This document shows positions 1 to 12,808 of a stretch of DNA of 64,000 bases, piece after piece. The DNA is from Azolla caroliniana (lineage: Eukaryota; Polypodiophyta): assembly GCA_043228905.1 (NCBI GenBank), contig JBHGNT010000009.1, positions 5,580,001-5,644,000 on the forward strand, given 5' to 3'. Under the pieces are notes generated by a model. It did no database searches, was not told where the DNA came from, and saw nothing but the letters and a program-made list of their open reading frames with translations. A program made the position numbers and the translations under genes. The first letter of the stretch is position 1. Every line of letters starts with the position of its first letter.

Positions 1-50
1 TACGAATTGGTCCGGATGGGGCATCTACGTACACGACCGTAACCGAAGTA

Positions 51-3000
51 ATGAAGAAAGAAATCCGAAAGGTGCAAGATGAGTTACGGTCTGCATCAAT
101 AATAAAAGAGGACGAAGAAATTGTGGGAGTAGTTGAAGAAGTGTTCTATGGGAGCACGCTACAACGGCTTGAAGATCTTGCAAAAGAGAATAACCAGGGA
201 GACCGGGTAGTTCCGGTGGAATCAGTCGAGATGTATGAGATCATTGCGAAAATGGGGCCGGATGTGCTCCGCAGAGAAGAAGCAATGGTATGTACGAAAT
301 ATAAGACTGTGGAAAAGAAGGTGAAACCGGTCGCGAGACCGCTGCCCGCCGATAGTGAACAAAAGAGGAAAGGAGTCTCGGGAGATCCGAAACTTCGAAA
401 GTCCGTGGATATCGGACATGCCTTCACAGATGAGACCCAGAAGAAACTTCGGATCGGTGGAGGTGGTTTCCTCTCACAAAATGAAGAAGAACGGTTTCGT
501 GAGATGTTGGAGCAGCATGGAAGAGCATTTGCATTCACATCGAAAGAGATAGGGTGTGTTGACCCGAAGATAATGGAGCTGATGGTGATCTTCACGATTG
601 ATCATGTGTCATGCAACCTGAAGCCGATTCCGGTGCCACGGCTGCATATTCCGAAAATCATTGACTTGCTCAAGGAGAAGGTGGCGATGGGGATTCTAGA
701 GCCATCCAATGCTTCGTACTCAAATTGATGGTTTACGGTTCCGAAGAAGAATGGGTCACTCTGATTTATTCAAGATTTGCAACCGGTGAACAAGGTCACA
801 ATCTGAAACTCTGGAGTCGGTTCGATAGTGGACGAATTTGCGGAAGCGCTTGCAGGTCGCACGATATACTCCATCGGAGACCTATACTCCGGGTATGACC
901 AATTCCAACTAACCGTGGAGAGCCGAGACATCACTACCATGCGAACACCGATAGGATTAGTCCGGATGTGCACGCTACCACAAGGCGCGACAAACTCGGT
1001 TGCACCCTACGGCCGAAGACCATCGCCAGTCAAGATCGATGCGATTGAAGCTATGAAAGAAATATGTGAGTAACAATCTGAAGTCTGAAGATTTCTTGGG
1101 GCATGTGCATTCTATCACATATGGATTCTGCACTATGCACACATTGCGGACCCACTCTATCACTTGTTGCGGAAGGGGAAGAATTTCGAATGGAAACCGG
1201 AACATACCAAAGCCGTGAAGAAGCTCAAGAAATCACTACAGAGGGCAGAAGCAATTAAGAAGCCGAACTATGACTGACCGATTATAGTAACGGTTGATAC
1301 AAGTCCAACTGGGATCGGATGGGTCATCAATCAAGCCGATTCAGATGGTTCACGATATCTGATCTGATTCGGAGCAATGGTTCTCAACGAAAGGAAACGC
1401 GGATATGCAAAAGTTAAAAGAGAATTATGGGCAGTCGTGTCGGCGATAAAATCAGATTGAGATTACTTGATTGGAGCCGAAGTAGTGATCGAAATGGGTT
1501 GTCTTCCGATACTCGGGATGATGCGGTGTTGTAGGATACCAGATGTGGCTATGCTAAGATGGATTGCATATGTAAAGTTGCTTAATCTGGAGATACGACA
1601 CATCTCTGGAAAAGACAACGCAGTAGTAGATATGCTATCAAGGGCACGGTTTGGAGACGACATAGCCGAATCTGATAATGAAAGTGTTTCTGAAAACTAC
1701 TTTACTTCAGAGCACATATGTTGGGTGAATGTAATCCGAGAATTCCGGGAAGACGAATACGAGGGAGAAAGTTTGTTGATCGGGAAAGTGCTACAAGAAA
1801 TCGAGGAATCATTGGACAATAAAGAAAAGAGATCCGAGATCCGAGATCCGAAGTAAGAAGCGGCAAATACAACAGTTTTCTTGAACAATGGATTAATCTG
1901 GAGGGAGCCGAAAAGACCGAATGGTATACCACTACGAGTAATCGGAACAAAAGAGCAACAAAACCGGATAATGTCCGAATTTCACGAATCCGATTGGGCT
2001 GGATATTGGGGAACATGGGCAACATTTGTGAAGATCAAACAAAAATATTGGTGGAAGAATATGTACAAAGATGTAGCGGAGTTCACGGAAAGCTGTGAGA
2101 AATGTCAAATCTACTCTAGAGTTCGACACCGAGATAAATTACATCTGACATTCTCACCGACAATCAACTTCAAATGGATGGTCGACATTGTGGCCATGCC
2201 AACCAGGATCGGACAAAAAAAGTACTTGGTGTTAGGCCGGGAAGATCTAACAAACCAAGTAGAAGGACGGGAACTACGAAGGAAAACATGTTCTACAGTA
2301 TGCCAATTTCTCTTGGGAGAAGTGTTCTGCAGGTACGGGTGCATAGGACAAGTGATTGCGGATTGGGGAGAACTTGACTTTGATAAAGCTAGGGAATTCT
2401 TTGTCAGACATGGAGTATGGTTAACAGTAACCACGACATATAGTCCGGAAGCCAACGGAAAGATCGAGCGAGGACATACTCCAATCGTTAAAGCACTTGC
2501 AAAACCATGCGATAGAAGGGTGAAGGATTGGCCACAAATGAAGGATTGGATGCATAGTTCTGTGACCGGTTATATGCCAGCTGAACTTATGACGGGACAA
2601 GCACCGGTAATGCCGATGGAAACCGCAATTGCAACATGGATAGTGCTACCGTGGAAGGAAGAAATGAACCGGGAAGAACTACTAGCGGTCCGGATACGAC
2701 AACTAGAGGGAAGACCAGAAGACATAGCGGAAGCAACACGTCGACAATAGGAAGCGCGATTCCGGAACAAAAGTCGATTCGACACAAAGCATCGACTATG
2801 ACCACGGAAGATTGAAGAAGGAGATTGGGTGATTGTCTATGACAGTAGTTTGGATCATCAACATACAACGATATGGAAGTTTGCTAAAAGGTGGTTCAGG
2901 CCATAGGAGGTTCAGAAAGTTTTCGACAACGGAAGTTACGGACTATGCGAGTTGGATGGAACAGTACTACGGGTGCCTATAGCGGGGAAACGGGTGAAGA

Positions 3001-3167
3001 TTTTCAAGAAGCGGACTGACGATGAACCTTATGTAAGCTTAGACAAGACCGACAACGAGGAGCAATCGAACAAAGATCGCGGTGATGCAGAAAGCGAAGA
3101 AAGTGGACTACAATTGATAATTGACATAAGGGGAGAATCGGAGAGTGCTACGAATGAAGGCGAATAA
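51..3167 (+). pseudogene. Ty3/gypsy pol relic (RT-RNase H-integrase), element A
   Basis: In intact relatives this polyprotein copies the element RNA into DNA and inserts it. The first 225 codons are open (51-728) and match the start of element C pol. A TGA at 726 replaces the Arg of the SNRWFTVPKK region. At about 1003 the reading jumps from the QGATNSVA motif to the PYGRRP motif. Roughly 260 bp, including the catalytic FLDD box, are missing. RNase H, the integrase zinc region (around 1980-2110, reading HESDWAG), the integrase core (2174-2500) and the GPY/F tail remain in fragments. A second small rearrangement is near 2535, and many stops follow. The copy cannot be functional. Confidence 0.9.
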
Positions 3168-3223
3168 CAAGCATCGGGAACTTCGGCACATATTGGAGGA
3201 TGTGTGGGTTCGGAGGGGGCGGG

Positions 3224-3911
3224 TGTCGTAGTGTAATTCGCACACTACGTGAAATATGTAAAAAATATATGTAAAGGAAATATTAAAAACATTGTTACAT
3301 GCATAGGGTAGGATTCAAACCTTGTACCTCCATGTAAACAAACCCAAACTTTACCATTGTACTAACTTATCATAAGTGACCTAAATATATATTTAATAGG
3401 TATAAGAGTTTATTTACGCCTATTTTACAAAAAAAAGTAAATCGGGCACTTTTAGAGTGCGTGAAAACTTTATTTGGAAGAAAAACGCAAGCCAATTACT
3501 CATGCACATCTAGCGTGCATGAGCACTATATTTAGGAAATAAAAAAGCATGGTTCAAAAAGGCAACTCATGCACATCTAGAGTGCATGAACACTTTAGGA
3601 AAAAGCATGATGCTATGATTAGCCTCTTCCATCACTATATAAGGAAGAGAGAAAAATGTATATGGTTATTGATTTTTTATAAGGGTTGATTAATATAAAA
3701 TATTCGTGGGATTCACGATTTTGCCATCTATTTCCCTCTTACAATCTAAGTATCAATTAATACACTATACTTGCGGAATTCATGAGTTTCATATCTTCAT
3801 CTTGCAATCTGTTGGTAACAAACCTTATCTCATATTCTTCTTTCTCCTAGTCCAAAACCCCAGCGGTTCCCACCCGACTCACACAATGATCCGGCGCTGA
3901 AAGGCCTGACA
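3224..3911 (+). repeat. 3' LTR of element A
   Basis: 688 bp, starting TGTCGTAGTG directly after the polypurine tract and ending in CTGACA, against CGACA in B and C. A TATA motif (CACTATATAAGG, about 3634) precedes a purine stretch. The hairpin ATTCGTG-GGATT-CACGAT lies near 3701, and its partner near 3770 is degenerate. It aligns with the LTRs at 33681 and 41978 along most of its length. Confidence 0.9.
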
Positions 3912-3916
3912 ACGTA

Positions 3917-4474
3917 TGTGTATTTACAAGACAACAAGATACAACATCAACTTCGAGCCAGACTGAGATAGATTAGTTTACAACAGTCGTCTCTGGCCAA
4001 GCCGCCGGTTGGGGAGCTCTTGGGCTTATCGCGCCGAGCGGGGTCTTCCACAAGAGGCGGAGCAAAAGCAAAACCGCTAGTACATGCGAGCTCTCCACCG
4101 GACTGAACCCCAAGTGGGTAGGTAATAAAGCAACCCTTGTAACGACGAAGGAGAAGAACTAAAAGAAACCCTAACAAAAAATAAGAAAGTAAGAAGAAGA
4201 AAGACTATCATACCTTGGACCTAATGGTATACCCTCCTAACTCAAAATGGGCAACCCCCTACAAGGGACCCTCCCTTCCTTTTATAGCCCAAGGAGGGAG
4301 GGACGTTACAATGTGGGATAAATCCCTTATTACATGGGATATTGTGTCCCGATTCAACTCCTATTCGGCGCCTTAAGGACACCCCTATCTTTGTACATCT
4401 TTTATAAGAGTGAGTGCATGCAGTGCACTCTGCCGATATCACCAACAACCCCGGTTTTCACACTGTGGCCGGAA
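3917..4474 (-). mobile_element. Probable solo LTR of an unrelated retrotransposon
   Basis: Read on the minus strand the segment starts TGTCGTGAGG and ends TTGTAAATACACA, so it has TG...CA ends. It has a TATA box (GGCTATAAAAGG, minus strand near 4280) in the middle, followed by a pyrimidine-rich stretch, as an LTR does. It has no internal coding region or second LTR. The flanks are ACGTA on the left and CCGTA on the right, a target duplication with one mismatch. It sits between element A and the methyltransferase relic. The LTR identity is inferred from structure only. Confidence 0.5.
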
Positions 4475-5177
4475 TCCTCACGACACCGTAAAAAGCTTTT
4501 TGCACAAGAGTGATCCTTTCCGACAATTGTATTATAGTGTATATAATGGTGATGTGGGTAATATGTTTGACATATTACCCAAGAGACATTATACATTGCT
4601 CGTGGCGGATATATCGTATGGCTTCATAATATCGGGCTCAACATACGACGATGTGCCATACAAATATCTGCAACTAGAGAAGATGGTTAAGGACTTTGCG
4701 GAGCTGACCCTAGCACCATTATGGCGTATTGTTTTATTTCACAGTATGGGTTAGGCGTTATCGGTCATGACTGCTTTGAAGTCGAGATGCCATGCCACCG
4801 AACATATGCATTGGTAAGCATTATGTTAATATATATTTAATGTATGGATTCTATGTTGCTTCCTACATATTTATTAACTTGTTTCGATTCAATTATACAA
4901 TAGGGTTAAAACGAACATAACTCGTACCCCCGGGGACTTCACTATCAAAACTTGTATGATAGCACGTGAGTTCATCAAAAGGGGTTTTAATTAATCAGTG
5001 AGATACATAATATATATACATAAGGGTATTAATAAAGATTAAATATTTTTACATAAGGGTATTATCAATTATGCTGAAAAAAAAATTACGTAAGCCCATG
5101 AAATATTAGATATTTCAATGAGATAGTAAAGAATATATTATGCAAAGAATACTCAAATTTGAAGTGGCATACATACA

Positions 5178-5209
<32 letters not shown>

Positions 5210-5310
5210 CATGCATGCATCCATATATACCTACATTCAAACATTACATCCATGAATATGTATATACATACATACATTACACCCATTTATACATGCATGC
5301 TGACTAAACA

Positions 5311-6116
5311 TAAATATATATTACCATATGTAAATATGTACATACACATACATACATGCATTACATACTACATACATATTAAAATTGGCCATATATATTG
5401 ACATACATATATAGATAATACATACATAAAAATTACATATTACATTTATACATACACTTCCTTACAAACATATTTTATATATTACCATATGTAAATATGT
5501 ACATACACATACATACATGCATTACATACTACATACATATTAGAATTGGCCATATATATTGACATACATACATAAAAATTAGGGAAACTTACCAGGATAC
5601 CCCTGGAAGTTCATCTATTTACCAGAATGCCCTTGGAAGTTCCAAATTTACCAAACTACCCCTATGTCCAAAAAATTACACTTTATAAAGTAATTATACA
5701 CTCAAATCTACAAGCCCTATTTACCAAAGATGGAAGAAATGAACCCGAACTAGCCCTATTTACCAAAGATTTGAGCGTATAATTACTTTATAAAGTATAT
5801 TTTTTTGGACATAGGGGTAGTTTGGTAAATTTGGAACTTCCAGGGGCATTCTGGTAAATAGACGAACTTCCAGGGGTATCCTGGTACTTTTCCCTAAAAA
5901 TTACATATTACATTTATACATACACTTCCTTAAAAACATATTTTATATATTACATATGTACAAATATATATTACCATATGTAAATATGTACATACACATA
6001 CATGCATGCATTACATACTACATACATATTAGAATTGGCCATATATATTGACATACATACATAAAAATTACATATTACATTTATACACACACTTCCTTAC
6101 AAACATATTTTATATA
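5311..6116. repeat. Higher-order repeat of about 155 bp within the satellite
   Basis: A unit running from TATTACCATATGTAAATATG through TTGGCCATATATATTGACAT to CACTTCCTTACAAACATATT recurs at about 5311, 5475 and 5965. It therefore forms an older tandem array than the simple ACAT runs. Two of its copies are the insertion sites of the MITEs at 5582 and 6117. The intact copy at 5421-5485 preserves both empty sites. Confidence 0.8.
5582..5894. mobile_element. Mutator-like MITE, copy 1 (313 bp)
   Basis: The element is nearly one long hairpin. Its left arm starts GGGAAACTTACCAGGATACC and its right arm, reverse-complemented, starts GGGAAAAGTACCAGGATACC. Pairing continues inward for more than 100 bp. 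It is flanked by a perfect 9-bp duplication, TAAAAATTA (5573-5581 and 5895-5903). Nine-base duplications are the hallmark of Mutator-like elements. It has no coding capacity and would need a transposase in trans. Confidence 0.9.
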
Positions 6117-6301
6117 GGGAAAAGTACCAAGATACCCCTGGAAGTTTGTCTATTTACCAGAATGCCCCTAGAAGTTTTAAATTTACCAAACTACCCCTAA
6201 AGTGTATTTTTTTGGACATAGGGGTAGTTTGGTAAATTTGAAACTTCCAGGGGCATTCTGGTAAATAGACAAACTTCCAGGGGTATCCTGGTACTTTTCC
6301 C
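6117..6301. mobile_element. Mutator-like MITE, copy 2 (185 bp)
   Basis: Same family as the copy at 5582, with the arms shortened and the central region lost. Ends are GGGAAAAGTACC and its complement. It is flanked by a perfect 9-bp duplication, TTTTATATA (6108-6116 and 6302-6310). The two copies differ in length and target, so they are separate insertions and not a tandem duplication. Confidence 0.9.
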
Positions 6302-7284
6302 TTTTATATATTACATATTACACACATTTATTATTATACACACAATTATATACAAATGCAAATATACAAACCAAACACAAAAAAAAAAAAAAAATATATT
6401 ATATATATATATATTATATACACATACATACACATACACACATTCCATACATACAATACAATACAATATGTACATACATACACACACAAACATAACACAC
6501 ATCACACATGCATATATACCTACATCCATGAATATGTATATACATACATTACACTCATTTATACATACATATTAACTAAACATAAATATATGTACAAATA
6601 TATATTACCATATGTAAATATGTACATAATACATACAATAAAATTACATATTACATACATATATACATACACAAATGCATATATACATACAAAACACACA
6701 AAAATAAATTACATATTATATATATGTATACACATACACATACATATTAACACCTAAAGGCTAAGATTACATACTATATATATACAAATCTTCATACTTA
6801 CAAATAAGTTACATATATTACATATATATACACGTGCACACACATAAATAAATTAGATATTACATAGCATATATTACACAATATTCAAATTTACACATAC
6901 ATATATACATATATAGATACATACATAGATATACATATTACATATGTACATACATATTCCACATATCACCATATATATATATGTATAGATTATACTGGAC
7001 CATACAAACCACAATACTTATATATATACATACTACACACACACACACACACACACATTAGATATATGTATACTTACACACACATTAGATATGTATATGT
7101 ATTCTTACACATAAATAAATTAGATATTACATAGCACATAATCCATACCTATTACACAATATACAAATTTACACATGCATAAATTACATATATACATACA
7201 TACATACATATATTACATATGTACATACATATTCTACATATCACCATATGTATAGATCATACTAGACCATACAAACCACAATAC

Positions 7285-7318
<34 letters not shown>

Positions 7319-8886
7319 TAGATATATGTATACTTACACATACATTGGATATATACATGCATATTACGTACATATTACAAACATACATCCATATACGAGC
7401 CATATACATATGTACTAAACATGAAAATATCCCAAAAATATAGATACACAAATACATTACATATATACACGTACATACATTCATACATTTACATATATAT
7501 GACCACATACACACACATACATACATACATTAGATATATATGCACATATTACAAACATATTCATACTCATTAAATCATGTATATCGACATATACATATAT
7601 GCATACACATACATACATTACATATGTACATACATATTCCACATATCACCATATATATATGTACATATGCCTACAATGTTAAAAGTTTTACAAACATACA
7701 TCCATACACATATATACATACATTACATGCATGCATACACATAAATATGTTACATACACATACATACATACATTTCATCACAGACTACAATACATACATG
7801 TATACTTACACATACATAAATATTATGAACACACTCATGTATGCATAGTACACTATTACACATACAAACATACATGCATTGCATATTACATATATATACA
7901 TATGTACATGCATACATGTACATTCATGTGTGTACATACATATATTGCATATGCATATATTACAATCACATTCATGTACATTGAATCATGTACATTGTCA
8001 TATATATGCATACACGTATGTACATTCATACATGGACATACCTATATTCATTTATATATTGCTACAGTCTACATATACATAAATTAGATATATACATAAA
8101 TATTACAATCACACATCCATACACATTGAATCATGTACATTGTCATATAGATATATGCATACACATATGTACATTCGTATATGGACATACATATCTTCAT
8201 TTATACATTGCTACACATACATACACATATATACATTAGATATCTACATAGATATTATGCATATATTACAATCACACATCAATACACATTGAATAATGTA
8301 CATTTGCATATGCATATATGCATACACATACATACATGACATATGCATATATGCATACACATATATACATTCGTACATGGACATACATATAGTCTTTTAT
8401 ACATTGCTACATGTACATACAGATACATACATACATGCATACATACATACTTACATATATTAGATATACACACACATACGTATATATATATACACACCTA
8501 CATATAGTCTTCTATACATACACATACATTACATATGGATATATGCAAACACATATGTACATTCGTACATGGACATACATATATTCATTTATACATTGCT
8601 ACATATACATACACATATATATACATAGATATTATGCACATATTACAATCACACATCTATACACATTGAATCATGTACATTTGCATATGCATATATGCAT
8701 ACACATACATACAATCTTTTATACATTGCTACATGTACATACACATACATACATATTACAAACAAATATCCACACACACACACGCGCGCAAATATACATA
8801 CATTACATATTACATATGTACATTCATTCATTCATGTTTATTCATTGAAGCATACATATTTTATGCATACATTACATATACATACA

Positions 8887-8954
<68 letters not shown>

Positions 8955-9054
8955 TTCATTCATGCATGCATGCATGCATACATTATGTGCACATACATAC
9001 ATAACATACATTCATACTAAACATACATTCAAACATTCATGTTTTTTTATTTAG

Positions 9055-9262
9055 ATATTTGCCGCCTCCTCCTTTGCTCCCTCCTCTTCTCTGCTCATTT
9101 CTGCGATTGCTTCTTCTCCCCTTCTTTTTGTCCTCGTTTTGCCACTGCCTCTGTTCTCATTTTGCCGCCGCCGCCGCCACCGCTCGCCTTGTCATGCCGC
9201 TTTTGCTCACCATTATTCTCTGTTGGGGCTGCCACAACTATTCTACAAATATTTTACAGGTA
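9055..9262. other. GC- and pyrimidine-rich island inside the satellite tract
   Basis: About 200 bp of CT-rich sequence with a GCC-triplet run (9164-9181) interrupts AT-rich satellite on both sides. All three plus-strand frames are nearly open, so openness is no evidence of coding. It ends TTTTACAG-GTACAC, which could act as a splice acceptor or donor. It could be a remnant of an exon, a 5' leader or an older insertion. Confidence 0.4.
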
Positions 9263-9299
9263 CACATAAGTACAAACATAAACCAACACATAAATTCTT

Positions 9300-9971
9300 A
9301 GCCACACACACACACGTACATACATACATACATACATACATAAACACACACACACACACGGGCCATACATACAATAAACGAAATTAATACATTACAGTAC
9401 AATATGTACATATATACACACATACCTATGTACACATACTTACACATTTACACATATAACACATACATACAATACAATATGTACACACATACATACATAC
9501 ACATGGAATACAAACAATACATACATAAACACACACACATGTGTAGAATATACATACACACATGTACACACATATATATTGTATGGAACATACATACACA
9601 TATACCTATATACACATATATACACTTACATACATACACATTTACACATATAACACATACATACAATACAATATGTGCACACACACATACATAAACACAC
9701 ACACACACACGTGTAGAATATACATACACATATGGACACATATATATGTTGTATGGAACATACATACACACACACAAACATAACACACAACACACACATG
9801 AAATACATACAATAAATGCAATACAATATGTACATAATACACACATACCTATACACACATGCATACAATCCATACAATACCTATATACACATATAATGCA
9901 CACATACATACATAAACCAACACATAAATTCTTAGCCACACACACACACGTACATACATACATACATACAT

Positions 9972-10007
<36 letters not shown>

Positions 10008-10348
10008 GCCATACATACAATAAACAAAATTAATACATTACAATACAATATGTACATATATACACACATACCTATATACACATACATACACATTTACACA
10101 TATAACACATACATACAATACAATATGTACACACATACATACATACACATGGAATACAAACAATACATACATAAACACACACACACACACACACATGTGT
10201 AGAATATACATACACACATGTACACACATATATGTTGTATGGAACATACATACACACATACCTATATACACATATATACACTTACATACATACACATTTA
10301 CACATATAACACATACATACAATACAATATGTGCACACATACATACAT

Positions 10349-10397
<49 letters not shown>

Positions 10398-11112
10398 TAG
10401 AATATACATACACATATGGACACATATATATGTTGTATGGAACATACATACACACACACACAAACATAACACACAACACACACATGAAATACATACAATA
10501 CAAAACATAACACACAACACACACATGAAATACACATGAAACACATATATGTTGTATGGAACATACATACACACATACCTATATACACTTACATACATAC
10601 ACATTTACACATATAACACATACATACAATACAATATGTGCACACATACATACATAAACACACGCACACACACACGTGTAGAATATACATACACATATGG
10701 ACACATATATATGTTGTATGGAACATATATACACACACACAAACATAACACACAACACACACATGAAATACATACAATACAAAACATAACACACAACACA
10801 CACATGAAATACATACAATACAAAACATAACACACAACACACACATGAAATACACATGAAATACATATATGTTATATGGAACATACATACACACATGTGC
10901 ACACATATATGTTGTATGGAACATACATACACACATGCCTATATACACATATATACACTTACATACATACACATTTACACATATAACACATACATACAAT
11001 ACAATATGTGCACACATACATACATAAACACACACACACACACGTGTAGAATATAGATACACATATGGACACATATATATGTTGTATGGAACATACATAC
11101 ACACACACACAC
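9300..11112. repeat. Composite minisatellite, units of about 180-300 bp plus a 41-bp unit
   Basis: Blocks containing ATGTTGTATGGAACATACAT, then TACCTATATACACATATATA, then an AC run, then ACGTGTAGAATATACATACA recur near 9404, 9590, 10040, 10250, 10560 and 10920. Between some of them a 41-bp unit (CATAACACACAACACACACA, then TGAAATACATACAATACAAAA) is present at 9778, 10465, 10744 and 10788, with further partial copies. The nested periods indicate repeated segmental duplication. Confidence 0.85.
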
Positions 11113-11121
11113 AAACATATT

Positions 11122-11947
11122 GTTGAGGATGAGACTGTGATTAAGCGGAATGTTAAGTGGGATAGCTCAAATGAATTACTTTTGGGTTTTTGTGGGTTGA
11201 AGTCATCCAATCATCAATGTGTCTCATCATGTATGATAAAGGTGGGTGACTCTAATGTTGATTATGAAACCACTGTTAGCTCCTTTAAAGACTATGTGGT
11301 TGGACACTATGCTAGGGTGTTAATTGCGAATCCTCTTCACCCTAAACTTCCACGATTAGTATTGGTTGTACAATGTACATGTAATTGCTTTGATGCAGAT
11401 TTTGTAAAATGCCAATGGAATGAAGTGGAAACTTTATGGGAAAAACACCTCTCCACAAGTATTGGGCCAATTGTTGGACATGCATTTGATGGAGATAGTA
11501 GGAGAAGAAAGATTATGCTTCAAGTTTACTTAACCCCAAGCATATGCTTAAGATATAAATTGCCTTGGGATGGTTGGATCTTCACAGGTCAAATGCATAA
11601 TGATATGGTAAGTTGTCTTCATGATCAAGATTTCATCCATAATGGAAAGAAACTTGTGAATGCACTAGATAATCCCTCAAGACAATTAGTAATTGGGGAT
11701 GTATGGATCACATTGAATCATGTGTCTTTGGTATATAATAACTTCTCTATTGATGCACATGGCTTAAGGGAATGTGATATTACGAGAGAAGATAGACAAT
11801 ATTGGGCTGGAGCTCAAAGAATTGCAAGTAGAAATGTAGAAACCAAATATAAACCTACGGTATTCCAAATATATTTTCTGATTTCTTTACTTCCATGTAT
11901 ATTAAGATTTCTTGCTTTTGTTGTTACATTTTATGATATAGGTCCAA
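11122..11947 (+). CDS. Unidentified ORF carried by T1
   Basis: The frame is open from the end of the AC repeat. Real coding starts near 11122; the ATG at 11065 lies in satellite and is not trusted. The product is about 280 residues, non-repetitive, with normal amino-acid balance. A conserved-looking stretch is HNGKKLVNALDNPSRQL, followed by HGLRECDITREDRQYWAGAQ. A GTATTC...TATAG stretch (about 11860-11941) may be an intron, in which case the hydrophobic tail is not translated. I recognise no catalytic motif. The HNGKK...DRQ-W-AQR pattern resembles unnamed repeated proteins of plant and protist genomes, but that is memory and not a search. Being inside T1, it may be part of an element protein. 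Confidence 0.55.
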
Positions 11948-11970
11948 TGTTGAAGATGGAAACGACATGA

Positions 11971-12808
11971 AATTTACAACCTAAAATGAACTTCTTAGGG
12001 TTTTCTTTTTATATACTCAATCTTTATAAGGGTAACCTTTATTGCAATAAGTTTTTTAAGTAGATATTGCAATAACAAAATGATTTATTTTATTTCATTT
12101 TGATTTGGGTAAGAGTATGTGAATAGATGAGGTCTTACATTTCAAATGGAAATATGAAGTAGGTTGCCATTTGTTTGATCAATGTGTTTGAGAAAAAATA
12201 ATATTATGTCTTTATATGAGTCTATATCCATGAAACCAAACATAATGTTAATTTGTTAGTAATTTCATTATTGATATGCATTTTGGATTGTTCCATATAT
12301 GCTCTTTGAGATGTATGTGTTAAGTTCAAGATTGTTTTATTGTAAATTACATTGTTTTTTATCACTCAATGTTCTTCATACATCTCAATAAACTAAAAAC
12401 AAAAACTTATATGTGGCTTGTATATGTTATACTTGTAGTGTTTTTGGGTAATGTTTCCTAATTGTGTGTACATTACTTTGTACTTTACACATTGTGTTTT
12501 CAATCTATGTGGCACTTAATGAAGCATTTCTAGGAATTTGCATATGATGTTTAATGTCGATTCATAATTTTGCGAGTCATCAATTGTAAAGATGGTCATT
12601 GATCCCTTCTAGGATCGCAACCTATGTGTGCATGTATATTTTATATGTAAGGGTATTTAAAATGGGTAGTTATCAAAAAATATATTGGTAATAAGGGGTA
12701 TTTTTATTAATCTTTTTTCTACAGAAGGGTTACTAAAATAGTAAAAACCATACGTATAAGGGGTTTATAAATGATGTCATGAACGCACGTGATACAATCT
12801 TCTTATGT
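11971..12808. other. AT-rich right arm of T1, no gene seen
   Basis: AT-rich sequence without an open frame above noise or recognisable repeats. It could hold the 3' untranslated region of the ORF at 11122. The last bases form the right inverted repeat of T1. Confidence 0.6.

Larger units (their letters stand above)
1..3911 (+). mobile_element. Ty3/gypsy element A, right part only
   Basis: The window opens inside this element, just downstream of where Gag-protease ends in its relative C. It holds the gag-pol spacer end, a decayed pol region, a polypurine tract (GGAGGGGGCGGG, 3212-3223) and the 3' LTR. Order and sequence match elements B (33681) and C (41978) throughout, so the three are one family. 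The left LTR, primer site and gag lie outside the window, so the target duplication cannot be tested. The right flank begins ACGTA. Confidence 0.9.
4990..11112. repeat. ACAT/AC-dominated satellite tract inside T1
   Basis: About 6 kb of short-period repeats: (ACAT)n from 5165 and again near 8876, (AT)n at 8914-8951, (AC)n at 7030, 7290, 9972 and a 45-bp run at about 10350. Degenerate TACATACACATA-type text fills the gaps. Long open frames on both strands here (poly Tyr-Ile-His or Cys-Val-Tyr) are products of the repeat and I do not call them genes. The tract is broken by two MITEs and a GC-rich island near 9060. Confidence 0.95.

Noticed and set aside
90-595. Long minus-strand ORFs opposite the pol and gag regions of A, B and C (for example 146-595, 45090-45539, 47813-48190)
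   Set aside because: They are shadows of the sense coding frames, recurring in all three copies because the sense strand is conserved.
3912-3925. The flank right of element A (ACGTATGTGTATTT) is nearly the reverse complement of the flank left of element B (AAACACATACGT)
   Set aside because: About 12 bases match and nothing beyond, so chance or weak target preference explains it; no shared target element could be traced.
9239-9282. Possible splice donor or acceptor at TTTTACAG-GTACAC linking the island to the ORF at 11122
   Set aside because: The dinucleotides alone are too common; without transcript data I did not annotate a spliced gene here.
9059-9301. Proline/leucine-rich ORFs over the GC-rich island as a gene
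   Set aside because: All three frames are open because of composition; no start context, domain or conserved pattern favours one.
5159-11056. Dozens of open frames of 60-190 codons on both strands rich in Tyr, His, Ile, Thr or Cys, Val
   Set aside because: They are translations of ACAT/AC satellite, overlap each other on both strands and have no domain-like composition.
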